From positions 26,406 to 90,405 of the forward strand of contig CAWBOK010000006.1 in NCBI GenBank assembly GCA_963790415.1: a DNA stretch of 64,000 nucleotides, given 5' to 3'. The DNA is from JAJZQZ01 sp963790415 (GTDB lineage: Bacteria; Actinomycetota; Thermoleophilia; RBG-16-64-13). The translations under genes were made by a program, and so were the position numbers. This document shows, piece by piece, positions 18,538 through 26,848 of the stretch. Below the pieces are notes generated by a model. The model worked only from the letters and a program-made list of their open reading frames with translations. It was not told the DNA's origin and ran no database searches. Each line of letters opens with the position of its first letter. Within the stretch, counting starts at the first letter, position 1.

Positions 18538-18816
18538 ATGGCGGATAAGAAGGTTGATCGCAACACGAGGTTGTCCGGCGGTCCGGTCACGCGGACGGAG
18601 ATCGGCGAAGCCTCCAAGTCGCAGCACGAGACGGCCGGCACTGCCGAACTCCCCCAGGACAAGGGCAAAAGTGCACTGCTGGAGAAGTTTCGCGCGCGGG
18701 AGGAGCAGTACCACCGCGATCATCCCTCGCAGGCTGAAATCGAGGCGGATGCCGACGAGACCGCAGACCCGCCCGCCGGGGCCGTGTCCGAGTCCTCGGA
18801 GGAGGAGTCGGCATGA
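18538..18816 (+). CDS. Small acidic hydrophilic protein upstream of the baeRF gene
   Basis: The 92-residue protein has no Cys, no membrane segment and a strongly acidic C-terminal half (IEADADETADPP, SESSEEESA). It is probably disordered. ATG 18538 follows AAGGAGGGCACC, a good ribosome site. Its stop overlaps the next start as ATGA, so it is coupled to the baeRF-like gene and probably works with that protein. No family is recognised. Confidence 0.7.
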   Translation: MADKKVDRNTRLSGGPVTRTEIGEASKSQHETAGTAELPQDKGKSALLEKFRAREEQYHRDHPSQAEIEADADETADPPAGAVSESSEEESA

Positions 18817-19940
18817 TCGGCAAGGAGAAACTGAAGAGCTTAGCCGCATCCCGCAGTGATGGGCTCTTTCTCTCGGCGTTTCTCTCCACGAGCCGGCTGG
18901 ATGATTGGCGGCAGACCGCGCCGACCTTCCTGCATAGCGAATTCAACCGCATCACGAACGAGCGGGGACTCGACAAGAAACAGGAGCGGCCACTCCGCGA
19001 CGATCTGGATCGTGTTCTCGAGGTGGTGCACTACGAGGTCACCCACCAGACCCAAGGTCTGGCGGTGTTCGCCGACGGGGGCAACGAGGTGTTCGAGCGC
19101 GTAGAGCTGCCGCTCAGGCTCACCAACCGGCTGGTGGCGGAGACCGCTCCGTATGTGCGTCCCCTGGTGCATGCCCTCTCGCTGCTGGAACCGTTCCTGC
19201 TGGTGCGGGTGAGCCGCGACGACAGCAGCATCTACTTGGTCGACGAGTGGCGCCTGACCCGCGAAGACGACTACACCGGCCCGTATCTCAAGTCGACCGA
19301 TCGTGAGACCGGCGATGTGCCCGTGAAAGAATACTACGCCGCAGCCCGCCAAGAGAGTCTGATCGAGCACCACTTCAAGGAAGTGGCCGGCGCCCTGGAC
19401 AAGGCGCTGGACGAGGCGGAAGCGCGTCGCGTGGCGATCTGTGGGCAGCATGACATCGTCAGCAACTTCCGCAAGGCGCTGAGCGCCCGTGCGGCCGCGC
19501 ACGTCGCTGCCGAGATCCCCTGGGACGCCAACGCGAGCGTCGGTCAGATGTTGGTGAGCGCGCGCGCCGCACTCGATGAAGCCCGGCACGGCGAGATGAC
19601 CCTGCTGGCCGGGCGGATCCAAGAAGGGCTGGGAGCACAGGGGCATGGGGTGGCCGGGTTCGACGCCACCCTGGCCGCTCTGCGCCGAGCCCAGCTGCGC
19701 ACGCTGTTGGTGGATAGGAGCTATCGCCCTCACGGGTGGCGGTGCGCGGCGTGCGACCACGTCGTACTCACTCCCGCCGCAACGTGCCCTGTGTGTGGGG
19801 GTGGGCTCGTGCCCGTTGACGACGCGGTCGGTGAAGCGGTCCGGACCGCAGTGCTGCGCAATACCTTCGTCGAGGTGGCGGAGGGGATACCGGCTCTGGA
19901 CTCGCTTGGCGGCATCGGTGGGGTGCTGCGCTTCGTGTGA
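18813..19940 (+). CDS. baeRF-family protein (eRF1/Vms1-like) with C-terminal zinc ribbon
   Basis: The 375-residue protein resembles the bacterial archaeo-eukaryotic release factor-like families. The N-terminal half has FLSAFLSTSRLDDWRQ, a segment LLVRVSRDDSSIYLVDEWRL as in domain 1/2, and after KEYYAAARQESLIEHHFKEV a conserved L7Ae-like third domain with GFDATLAALRRAQLRTLLVD. A zinc ribbon follows with CAACDHVV and CPVCGGGLVPV. Proteins of this group are predicted to act on stalled ribosomes or peptidyl-tRNA; related Vms1/ANKZF1 cleaves peptidyl-tRNA. I do not see a GGQ motif, so the catalytic mode is open. The start ATG overlaps the stop of the acidic protein. Confidence 0.7.
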   Translation: MIGKEKLKSLAASRSDGLFLSAFLSTSRLDDWRQTAPTFLHSEFNRITNERGLDKKQERPLRDDLDRVLEVVHYEVTHQTQGLAVFADGGNEVFERVELPLRLTNRLVAETAPYVRPLVHALSLLEPFLLVRVSRDDSSIYLVDEWRLTREDDYTGPYLKSTDRETGDVPVKEYYAAARQESLIEHHFKEVAGALDKALDEAEARRVAICGQHDIVSNFRKALSARAAAHVAAEIPWDANASVGQMLVSARAALDEARHGEMTLLAGRIQEGLGAQGHGVAGFDATLAALRRAQLRTLLVDRSYRPHGWRCAACDHVVLTPAATCPVCGGGLVPVDDAVGEAVRTAVLRNTFVEVAEGIPALDSLGGIGGVLRFV

Positions 19941-19979
19941 TATTCATGGATCACCCCCGTTCGTCCGATACAGCAAGGT

Positions 19980-20765
19980 GTGGTGGCTGGTGCGGACAGC
20001 GGGTCGACGGTTCTTCGGGCTCTGCCTGTGGAGGTGCCCTGCCCTCAATGCGGGGCACTCTCACAGCCTCCCCACCAGGTGGATACGTTCGTCTGCCCGT
20101 GGTGCGGCGCCACGTTGCATCCGGCGGGCGGGGTGCGGGTCTACCGACTGGCGCAGCGCCCCCGGGTGACGGCGGCCGCCGCCGAGCAGGCGGTGCGTGG
20201 ATGGTTCGCGGGCCCCGAGTTGCCCCGGGGCATGGAGCGCGCGGCCCGGGTGGAGTTGGGCGCACTTACCTCGTTCCCCTTTCTTCGCGCGCGAAGCCCG
20301 GAATCGGACTCCGTCTCGGCTCTTGCCGCGCTGCCGTTCGCCGAGGTCGCCCAGCTGGAACGGATGCCGGCCGATCTCGTGCCCGCCTCGCAGGGTGTTC
20401 TTGCGGACCTTCGTCGCACAGCCGTCGACGAGGAGGTGCTCAAAGACGAGGTGCGACGGGCGACGACCGACCCCGGGGTGCGGGAATTGTTCCTGGAAGA
20501 GCGCGTCTTCTACCCGGTGCGGTACGCTTACCAAGGCCTGCGCTTCAGCGCTGTGGTGGAAGCGGGGTCGGGGCGAGTCCTTGCCGGGCGCCGCCCCGCG
20601 AGGCGCGACATCGTGGGCGAATGGGGCATCGTAGTGGGAGCGGGTGTGGTCCTCTTCGGGGAAGCCTTTCTTCTGCCGGGACTCCCCCTCAAGATAGGGG
20701 TCGTGGCTCTGAGTTGCGTGGGGCTCTATCCTTTCCTGCGCTGGGTGGTGGCGACCCATGGCTGA
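19980..20765 (+). CDS. Zinc-ribbon membrane protein, first of the cluster
   Basis: The 261-residue protein begins with a four-Cys ribbon (CPQCGALS and CPWCGATL within residues 20-45). The middle is soluble and Arg/Glu-rich, and two C-terminal helices, WGIVVGAGVVLFGEAFLLPG and IGVVALSCVGLYPFLRWVV, close the protein. Similar domain order (ribbon, soluble part, terminal helices) recurs in the next gene, so the two may be paralogous. GTG 19980 is used. It overlaps the next gene by 8 bases. The function is unknown; the context suggests a membrane-stress complex of the YdjG/YdjH type. Confidence 0.75.
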   Translation: MVAGADSGSTVLRALPVEVPCPQCGALSQPPHQVDTFVCPWCGATLHPAGGVRVYRLAQRPRVTAAAAEQAVRGWFAGPELPRGMERAARVELGALTSFPFLRARSPESDSVSALAALPFAEVAQLERMPADLVPASQGVLADLRRTAVDEEVLKDEVRRATTDPGVRELFLEERVFYPVRYAYQGLRFSAVVEAGSGRVLAGRRPARRDIVGEWGIVVGAGVVLFGEAFLLPGLPLKIGVVALSCVGLYPFLRWVVATHG

Positions 20766-21825
20766 GCCTGTCCGCTCGGAATCGGCGCCCATGCGGCCAT
20801 CGGATACCGGGAGTGGCCCCGCGGCGCCTCCTGGCCCTGCGATAGGATCTCCGTTCCCTGCGGCCCGACTGCGCTCCATCTCGTGCCCTCGGTGCGCCGG
20901 CCCCCTGCAGGGGCGTGACGGTGACCGGGTCATCGAGTGTGCTCGTTGTGGCACGCGGTTCCTCACCCGTCTGCAGGATGGCTTCGCGCGCCGCTACTTC
21001 CCCGCCAAGGTGGAGCGTCTGCAGGCGGTCGGCGCTGCCGCCCGCTGGCTGTGGGAACACCCCGATGTGCCGTCGGATATCCGCGAGTCGGCCTTCGTGG
21101 AGGCCCACCTGCTGTACGTGCCGATATGGGAGGTCCGGGCCTACCTCGTGGGGTGGGAGTTCGGGAAGAAGCTGAGGAACCAGACCAAGGTGGTCAAGGT
21201 GGGGGAGGAAGAAGTCGCACGCACCGAACTCGTGGACCAGCCCGTGGAGGAAGGGTTCTTCAGTGAGCGTCGCTTCTATCAAGAGGCGGCCGATCTGGAC
21301 GCTCTTGGGATGGGCCGACCCCACATCACGGGGCGGGAGTTCACCCTTCCCTATCTGGTGGGCGAGCTGGAGCGCGGAGCCGCGGTGCTTCAGGCCGATG
21401 GAGATCTGGCGGCCATCAGAGAGAGGGCCCGAGCGTCGTTCCTGCATCCACCAACGGGAACGGTGGCGTCCGACACTCGTCTGTTCCTGCTCAAGGAGTC
21501 GGCGGCCCTCCTCTACTATCCCCTATGGACTCTGCGCTATCGGTACCGCGGTCGGCTCTATGAGATGGTCGTAGACGGGCGGAACGGGCGCATCCACGCC
21601 GCCCGCGCGCCTGCCGACAACCGTCGGCGCATCGCCCTGTTCCTGGCTTCGTACGCGGCGCTGGCCGTGGCTCTTGCCATGACGGTGTCCGTCCGGCACG
21701 AGTGGCCGAATATGGCCGAGCCCGCGCTATACTCGATGGTGTTGGTGCTCGTACTGGCAGCGGGGGCGTTCACCCGGTTCCGACTGATCCGCGAGGTGGA
21801 ATATCACGAACCCTTCTCCGCCTGA
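20758..21825 (+). CDS. Zinc-ribbon membrane protein, second of the cluster
   Basis: The 355-residue protein has a Pro/Ala-rich leader (1-35) and a ribbon (CPRCAGPLQ, CARCGTRF) at about 43-70. A soluble region follows with EAHLLYVPIWEVRAYLVGWEF, a motif seen in proteins annotated as zinc-ribbon SHOCT-like or YdjG-like. Two terminal helices, IALFLASYAALAVALAMTV and YSMVLVLVLAAGAFTRF, close it. The 8-base overlap with the preceding gene implies coupling. The LLYYPLWTLRYRYRG segment before the helices is a beta domain that may contact the membrane partner. The function is unknown. Confidence 0.75.
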   Translation: MAEPVRSESAPMRPSDTGSGPAAPPGPAIGSPFPAARLRSISCPRCAGPLQGRDGDRVIECARCGTRFLTRLQDGFARRYFPAKVERLQAVGAAARWLWEHPDVPSDIRESAFVEAHLLYVPIWEVRAYLVGWEFGKKLRNQTKVVKVGEEEVARTELVDQPVEEGFFSERRFYQEAADLDALGMGRPHITGREFTLPYLVGELERGAAVLQADGDLAAIRERARASFLHPPTGTVASDTRLFLLKESAALLYYPLWTLRYRYRGRLYEMVVDGRNGRIHAARAPADNRRRIALFLASYAALAVALAMTVSVRHEWPNMAEPALYSMVLVLVLAAGAFTRFRLIREVEYHEPFSA

Positions 21826-21838
21826 CCTGCTGGCGCTG

Positions 21839-22522
21839 GTGTGCCCGGCCTGCGGTCTCCCGCTCGAGGCGGCCGCTGCAGCCGAGGTCTTTCCGTGTCT
21901 CAGGTGCCGCCGTGCCTATTCCCCCGGGGAAGACTCGTTGGACGAGGTCTCCACTCACACCGCGGCCATCACGACCGAGCTGGCCGTGCCCGCCGACGTG
22001 CGCTTCCTAGCCGTATGGCGGTTTCTCGCAGCGGTGGAGGTGCGGGAGAAGAGCTCCGAGAGAGTCGTGGCACCGGGCGCGGTTTGGGAGCAGATCCGTC
22101 GAGTGGCCGCGCCGAAACCGCCGTTCCTCTACGTGCCGGCCTTCGCGCTTGCCCGGGTGACGGTTCAGCAGCTGGGGGTGGGTTTGGTGATGGCACAGCC
22201 CGACCTCGCGCTCGAATCTGGGCTGCCCGCCGAACGAGCCTCGCTGCATCAGGTGGTGGCCGACCAACGTGACGACGGCGAGGGGCCTGGGTTCGGCGCA
22301 GTGTCCCCCGTCCTGCTCTCGGCGGCCGACGCGGCCACGGTGGCGCATTTCGTCTACCTGGCCGTGGAGTCTCGGGCTACGTCAGGTCTGCGGGCCATCG
22401 ACTACGACCTGGATCTTACGGGGGGCGAACTGCTCTTCCTCCCGGCGGTATATGATCGTCGCTACATGCGCGACTCGTTCTGGCGGTTCTTGCTGCAGGA
22501 GTTCGACGGTTTGGTGGCGTAG
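21839..22522 (+). CDS. Zinc-ribbon protein, third of the cluster
   Basis: The 227-residue protein has a short ribbon at the very start (MCPACGLPL, CLRCRRAY), then a soluble domain rich in Ala/Val. No membrane helix is evident. VWRFLAAVEV and PFLYVPAFALARVT resemble the membrane-proximal soluble parts of the two preceding proteins, which suggests descent from a common module. GTG 21839 lies 14 bp after the previous stop; the frame upstream has no ATG or GTG, so either this start or a CTG is used. Confidence 0.7.
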   Translation: MCPACGLPLEAAAAAEVFPCLRCRRAYSPGEDSLDEVSTHTAAITTELAVPADVRFLAVWRFLAAVEVREKSSERVVAPGAVWEQIRRVAAPKPPFLYVPAFALARVTVQQLGVGLVMAQPDLALESGLPAERASLHQVVADQRDDGEGPGFGAVSPVLLSAADAATVAHFVYLAVESRATSGLRAIDYDLDLTGGELLFLPAVYDRRYMRDSFWRFLLQEFDGLVA

Positions 22523-22561
22523 GCGAATTCGTAATACGATGGCGGCACGGAAGGGGACACC

Positions 22562-23077
22562 ATGGGTGACATCGGCGCGCGTATCGAGGAGAGCAAGAAC
22601 TGGTTCGAACGGGCAGCTGAGCACATCCCGGGCTACAAGGGATACAAGGAGAAAGAGCTTCGCCGCGAGGCCGACAAGCTGCAGCGGGTCTACGTCGCCG
22701 AACGGCTGGAGGCGGCCCGTCGCAAGCTGGAGGATCTCGTACTCGACATCAGCCGCACGGGTGACCTCAAACTGCTCTCGTTGATCGACACCGACAACCG
22801 CAAGTTGCGCACGGTCAAGGACCGGGTGCTCTACGCCGACTACGGCTATGCCGGTCTCTTCGACACGGTCAAAGTGGACGAGCAGATCCTCGATCAGCTC
22901 TACCAGTTCGACACCCAATTGCAGGAAGAGTCGCGCGGGATGGAAGAGCTGGTGGGCGCCCTCTCCGCCGACAGTCCCTCGCTCCGCTCCGACCTCGACA
23001 TTCTTGATCAGAAGATCGACGCCCTTGCCGAACGCTTCACCGCGCGGGAGTACCTCATCACCGGGGTAGGGAGGTAA
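22562..23077 (+). CDS. Helical/coiled-coil protein of the membrane cluster
   Basis: The 171-residue protein is nearly all charged helix (KGYKEKELRREADKLQRVYV, ERLEAARRKLEDLVLDISR, EQILDQLYQFDTQLQEESRG) with no membrane segment. ATG 22562 has GGAAGGGGACACC upstream. The position, three bases before the SPFH gene, makes it a likely scaffold or adaptor for that protein. Helical proteins such as PspA hold this place in Bacillus-type operons. The sequence does not show PspA features, so I only note the analogy. Confidence 0.75.
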   Translation: MGDIGARIEESKNWFERAAEHIPGYKGYKEKELRREADKLQRVYVAERLEAARRKLEDLVLDISRTGDLKLLSLIDTDNRKLRTVKDRVLYADYGYAGLFDTVKVDEQILDQLYQFDTQLQEESRGMEELVGALSADSPSLRSDLDILDQKIDALAERFTAREYLITGVGR

Positions 23078-23080
23078 CCG

Positions 23081-24325
23081 ATGGCCCTCATGGAGATCAT
23101 CGAATATGTAGACCAGTTCGGCACCGAGATGGTGCACCGGGTACCCGAGCAGGGTTCCGGGGAGTTCAAGATCGGCTCGCAGCTGATCGTGCGCGAGAAC
23201 CAGTGGGCGGTCTTCTTCCGCGATGGAAAGGCCCTCGACGTGTTCGGTCCGGGGCGCCACGCGCTCAGCACGCAGAACATCCCCTTCTTGACGGCGCTGA
23301 TCACCACGCCGCTCTTCGGCGACACGCCATTCCGTTCAGAGGTCTACTTCGTCAACCAGAACGTCTTCACCGACCAGAAGTGGGGCACGGCCGAACCGGT
23401 GCTCTTCCGCGACGCCGAGTTCAAGATGGTCCGCCTGCGCGCCAACGGCATCTACTCCATGCAGGTCACCGATCCCAAGCTGCTGGTGCTGAAACTGGTG
23501 GGCACGCGTTCGATCTACACCACCGGCCAGATAGACGAGTTCCTCCGCGGCATCATCGTCGGGCGGCTGGCCGATATCCTCGGCGAGACCCTCGAATCGG
23601 TGCTCGACCTACCCCGCTACTACGACGAGATCGGCGCCGGTCTCAAAGCTCGGATCAAGGACGATTTCTATCAATACGGCATCGGTATCGTCGATTTTGT
23701 CATCAACGCGATCACTCCGCCGGAAGAAGTGCTCAAGCGCATCGACGAGCGTACCGGCATGGAAGCCATCGGCGGCATGGACCGCTACTTCCAGTTCAAG
23801 GCCGCCCAGGCCATCGGCGACATCGCCCAAGGTGGCGGTGGTGGCGGCGGCGCAGGCGGAGGTGGAGGTGGAGGATCGGGCGTCGGCGACGCGGCGGCCG
23901 TGGGAGTCGGCCTAGGCGCTGGAGCCGGACTCGGCCTTATGATCCCGGGAATGCTGCAGCAGGCAATGGCCTCCGGGGCGCAGCCCAAGGTTCGTTGTCC
24001 GAACTGTTCCAAGGACATCGCGTTCGGAAGCAAGTTCTGTCCCGAGTGCGGGGCCAACCTGGCGGCGACGATCACCTGTCCCCAGTGCCAAGCCACACTG
24101 CCGGTAGGTTCCAAGTTCTGCCCGAGTTGCGGTCAGAAGATTGGCGAGCCGGTCGCTGTGCCGCCGCCGACCCCGGTGCCGCCGCCCGCGGCACCCGCAC
24201 CGACCCCTCCGGCGGCGCCCGCCGCCGTCGAGCCCGCGCCCGAGCCGCCACCGTCGCCGGCCGGGACCGGCGATCCCGCCCCTGGTAGCGAGCCCCCGTC
24301 GGGCACTCCCGGCGTGGCGTCGTAG
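23081..24325 (+). CDS. SPFH-domain protein with double zinc ribbon (virion core protein-like, YdjI type)
   Basis: The 414-residue protein has an SPFH/band 7 domain over about 1-240 (LIVRENQWAVFFRDGKALDV, GDTPFRSEVYFVNQNVF, ITPPEEVLKRIDERTG). A glycine-rich hinge at about 248-275 follows, then a hydrophobic stretch. Two zinc ribbons come next (VRCPNCSKDIAFGSKFCPEC and ITCPQCQATL...FCPSCG) and a Pro/Ala tail. It lacks an N-terminal membrane anchor. The B. subtilis homologue YdjI sits in a sigma-W operon with PspA and helps place PspA on the membrane. The same role, an adaptor on the inner face of the membrane, is a fair inference here because DUF2207 and zinc-ribbon membrane proteins flank it. 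Confidence 0.85.
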   Translation: MALMEIIEYVDQFGTEMVHRVPEQGSGEFKIGSQLIVRENQWAVFFRDGKALDVFGPGRHALSTQNIPFLTALITTPLFGDTPFRSEVYFVNQNVFTDQKWGTAEPVLFRDAEFKMVRLRANGIYSMQVTDPKLLVLKLVGTRSIYTTGQIDEFLRGIIVGRLADILGETLESVLDLPRYYDEIGAGLKARIKDDFYQYGIGIVDFVINAITPPEEVLKRIDERTGMEAIGGMDRYFQFKAAQAIGDIAQGGGGGGGAGGGGGGGSGVGDAAAVGVGLGAGAGLGLMIPGMLQQAMASGAQPKVRCPNCSKDIAFGSKFCPECGANLAATITCPQCQATLPVGSKFCPSCGQKIGEPVAVPPPTPVPPPAAPAPTPPAAPAAVEPAPEPPPSPAGTGDPAPGSEPPSGTPGVAS

Positions 24326-24328
24326 GCG

Positions 24329-26188
24329 ATGGTCATGGCGACCTCGAATGGTACCAGGGTGACCTCGACGAGTAGCCGCCGCGCCCGCGCGGTGGCCGGT
24401 CTGGTGGTTCTCGCCACCCTGCTGCTCGTGGCTCTTATGGTCCCTGGGGCAGCTCTGGCCAAGGAGTGGCGCATCGACCGCATGGACGTGGTCCTCGACG
24501 TGCAGCAGAACAGCGACGTACTGGTTACCGAGGACATCACCTTCACGTTCGTGGGACCCTATACCTACGTGGGCCGGGTCATTCCCACCGGCAATCTGGA
24601 CAAGCTCACCGACATCCAGGTGCTCCAGAACGGGCAGCCGCTGCCCGAGGGTTCGGGTCCCGGCACGTGGCAGGCCTTCCGCGAAGGCAGCAACCAGGTG
24701 ATCCAGCTCAACTTCGACTTGGCGGACACCTCCGCCTCCTGGACCATCAAGTACCGGGCGCAGGGCACCATCTTCTTCTTCAACGAGGGCGACGAACTGC
24801 GTTGGTACGTCTTCGACGCCGACACGCCGGTGACGATCGGCGCGGCGACTGCCACGGTGAAACTGCCGGGCAGCGTCGCCCCCGAGAAGCTCACGGCCGC
24901 CATCGACACGGGGGCGGGAGTGGCAAACGAGGTCAAGTCACCGGGACCGTCGATGCTGGACTACAAGGCCGGGCCGTTTCCGGCGTACACGCGATTCTGG
25001 ATCGTGGCCGGGTTCCCGAAAGGGGTCGTGGACTTCGTGTGGACCTGGCGGCGGGTGGCGGGCTGGATCGTGCCCAAGGCCGGGTTCGCTCTGCCTATCT
25101 TCACGCTGCTCGGCATGTTGGTGCTCTGGCGTAGGCGCGGTCGCGACGAACCGGCGGCTGCGTTCGCGGGCTACGTGTCCGAGCCGCCTTCTAGTCTGCC
25201 TCCGGGCGTGGCGGGCGCGCTGATCGACGAGCGGGTCGACGTGAGAGAAGTCATCGCCACGATCGTCGATCTGGCTCGGCGCGGCTACTTCGAGATCGAG
25301 AACCGACAAGAGGGCACGTGGGTCTTCAAGTCCACGAAGAACGTCTTCCGCAGGCTCAAGGCCTTCGACGACCTGCAGGGCTTCGAGAAACAGGTGGCCG
25401 ACGCTCTGTTCGGTACCAAGAACGAGGTCAGCTCCGACGATCTCAAGGACAAGTTCTACACCCACGTCAGCGGCATCGTCGACAAGATCTACGGCGAGGT
25501 CACCACGCGGGGCCTCTTCGTGAGCAATCCCAAGTCGGCCCGGGCGTCGTGGATCGGTCTGGGCGTGGCCGTGCTGGTGATCCTGGGTGGAGGCTCGGTC
25601 ATCCTCGGCAGCGTCTTCGGTGTGCCGGGCTGGGGCTTCCTGTTCATGGGGAGCGTGGTGTCGGGCATCGTCATCATCGCCTTCTCTCGTTCCATGCCCA
25701 AGCGCACGTCCGCCGGGGCACAGGAAGTACGCAAGTGGGAGGCGTTCCGGAATTACCTGCGAGATCTCACACGCTATCAGGACCTGGCTACGGCTCGGGA
25801 ATCCTTCGAGCGCTACCTGCCCTACGCCATCGCGTTCGGCGTGGAGCGGGCATGGGTGCGCCGCTTCCAGGAGATGCAGCTGCCGGCACCTACGTGGTAC
25901 GTGCCCGTCTTGATCCCCGGACAGGGTCAGACGCTGGGCGGCCCCGGCGCCGGCGGGATGCCCATGGGCATGCCGATGGGCGTGCCGGGCGGCCTTCCCG
26001 GCGGCGGCTTCAGCCTCGACAGCATCTCCGACGGACTGTTCGGCAGTCTGAACAACCTCTCCAGCGTGTTGACCTCGGCCCCGTCGAGCAGTGGCTCGGG
26101 CCACGGCGGAGCCTTCGGGGGCGGAGGTGGCGGCTTTGGTGGAGGGTTCTCCGGTGGTGGCGGCGGCGGCGGGTTCCGCGCGGGATAG
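24329..26188 (+). CDS. DUF2207 membrane protein with glycine-rich C-terminus
   Basis: The 619-residue protein has a signal sequence (about 23-45, VLATLLLVALMVPGAALA), then the extracellular DUF2207 domain (residues 48-230, MDVVLDVQQNSDVLVTEDIT). A membrane helix at about 252-272 is followed by a cytoplasmic winged-helix-like region (DVREVIATIVDLARRGYFEI), a two-helix membrane hairpin around 410-455, a conserved soluble block ARESFERYLPYAIAFGVERA, and a tail ending in GGGGGGFRAG. This is the usual DUF2207 architecture, related to YdjH of the B. subtilis PspA operon. ATG 24329 or 24335 is the start. The function is unproven; likely a membrane component with the SPFH protein. Confidence 0.88.
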   Translation: MVMATSNGTRVTSTSSRRARAVAGLVVLATLLLVALMVPGAALAKEWRIDRMDVVLDVQQNSDVLVTEDITFTFVGPYTYVGRVIPTGNLDKLTDIQVLQNGQPLPEGSGPGTWQAFREGSNQVIQLNFDLADTSASWTIKYRAQGTIFFFNEGDELRWYVFDADTPVTIGAATATVKLPGSVAPEKLTAAIDTGAGVANEVKSPGPSMLDYKAGPFPAYTRFWIVAGFPKGVVDFVWTWRRVAGWIVPKAGFALPIFTLLGMLVLWRRRGRDEPAAAFAGYVSEPPSSLPPGVAGALIDERVDVREVIATIVDLARRGYFEIENRQEGTWVFKSTKNVFRRLKAFDDLQGFEKQVADALFGTKNEVSSDDLKDKFYTHVSGIVDKIYGEVTTRGLFVSNPKSARASWIGLGVAVLVILGGGSVILGSVFGVPGWGFLFMGSVVSGIVIIAFSRSMPKRTSAGAQEVRKWEAFRNYLRDLTRYQDLATARESFERYLPYAIAFGVERAWVRRFQEMQLPAPTWYVPVLIPGQGQTLGGPGAGGMPMGMPMGVPGGLPGGGFSLDSISDGLFGSLNNLSSVLTSAPSSSGSGHGGAFGGGGGGFGGGFSGGGGGGGFRAG

Positions 26189-26197
26189 GGAGGGAAC

Positions 26198-26848
26198 ATG
26201 AACAGCAGGATCATCGGTGTCGTGCTGCTGGTGGTCGGTGCCGGGGTGGCGATCTGGCTCGGGGCGGGCATCGCTTCCGGCAAGAGCGTCACCGGCGTCG
26301 CCCTTGGTTTCGTGCTCTTCTCGCTGCCGTTCATCGCGGTGGGGCTCTACTTCTTGCTCCAATCGAAGGGCGAGATCGTGCAGCAGACCAAGGTGGACAA
26401 GGAGCGCGCGGTGTTGAACGCGGTGACCACTCGGGGACGGGTGGGCATCGCCGACTTGGCCATCGAGAACAATGCCAGCCGGGACGAGGTGAAGCAGTAC
26501 ATCTACGACCTCATCGGCAAGGGACTGTTCACCGGTTACGTCAACTGGGACAAGGGTGAGCTGGTGTCGGCTGAAGCCGCCCAGATCAAGGAAGGGCAGT
26601 GTCCCAACTGTGGAGGAGCGGTGGAGTTGGCCGGGAAAGGTCTCGTGCGGTGCCCGTATCTGTGGCACCGAGACCTACCTGTCGGCGCCCGCCTCGAGTG
26701 CGTCCGTGGCGCCGCTCTCCGCGCCGACGGTTGTGCCCTTGGCGCCGGCGCCCGCGCCGGCAGTGCACCCGTGGCGCCTGCGCCGGCGGTCACGGGTGCG
26801 GACACGGGATCCGGTGGGTCTTCGGGCAGTTCCTCGGGCAGCGTGTGA
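26198..26848 (+). CDS. Membrane protein with winged-helix-like region and zinc ribbon, frameshifted
   Basis: Two N-terminal helices (IIGVVLLVVGAGVAIWLGAGI, VALGFVLFSLPFIAVGLYFLL) are followed by a PCI/winged-helix-like stretch (LNAVTTRGRVGIADLAIENN, YIYDLIGKGLFTGYVNW). A zinc ribbon then starts CPNCGGAVELAGKGLVRCPY. The second Cys pair is lost in the reading frame but appears one base over as CGTETYLSAP, so a single extra C near 26660 is likely. The tail is Ala/Pro-rich. It is the last of the forward cluster from 19980 and meets the sigma factor gene head-on (1 bp between stops). Confidence 0.75.
   Translation: MNSRIIGVVLLVVGAGVAIWLGAGIASGKSVTGVALGFVLFSLPFIAVGLYFLLQSKGEIVQQTKVDKERAVLNAVTTRGRVGIADLAIENNASRDEVKQYIYDLIGKGLFTGYVNWDKGELVSAEAAQIKEGQCPNCGGAVELAGKGLVRCPYLWHRDLPVGARLECVRGAALRADGCALGAGARAGSAPVAPAPAVTGADTGSGGSSGSSSGSV

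Noticed and set aside
24938..26668. Reverse frame of 576 codons opposite the DUF2207 gene
   Set aside because: Composition is His/Arg/Pro-rich with no domain, and the opposite strand holds a convincing gene with signal sequence and membrane helices.
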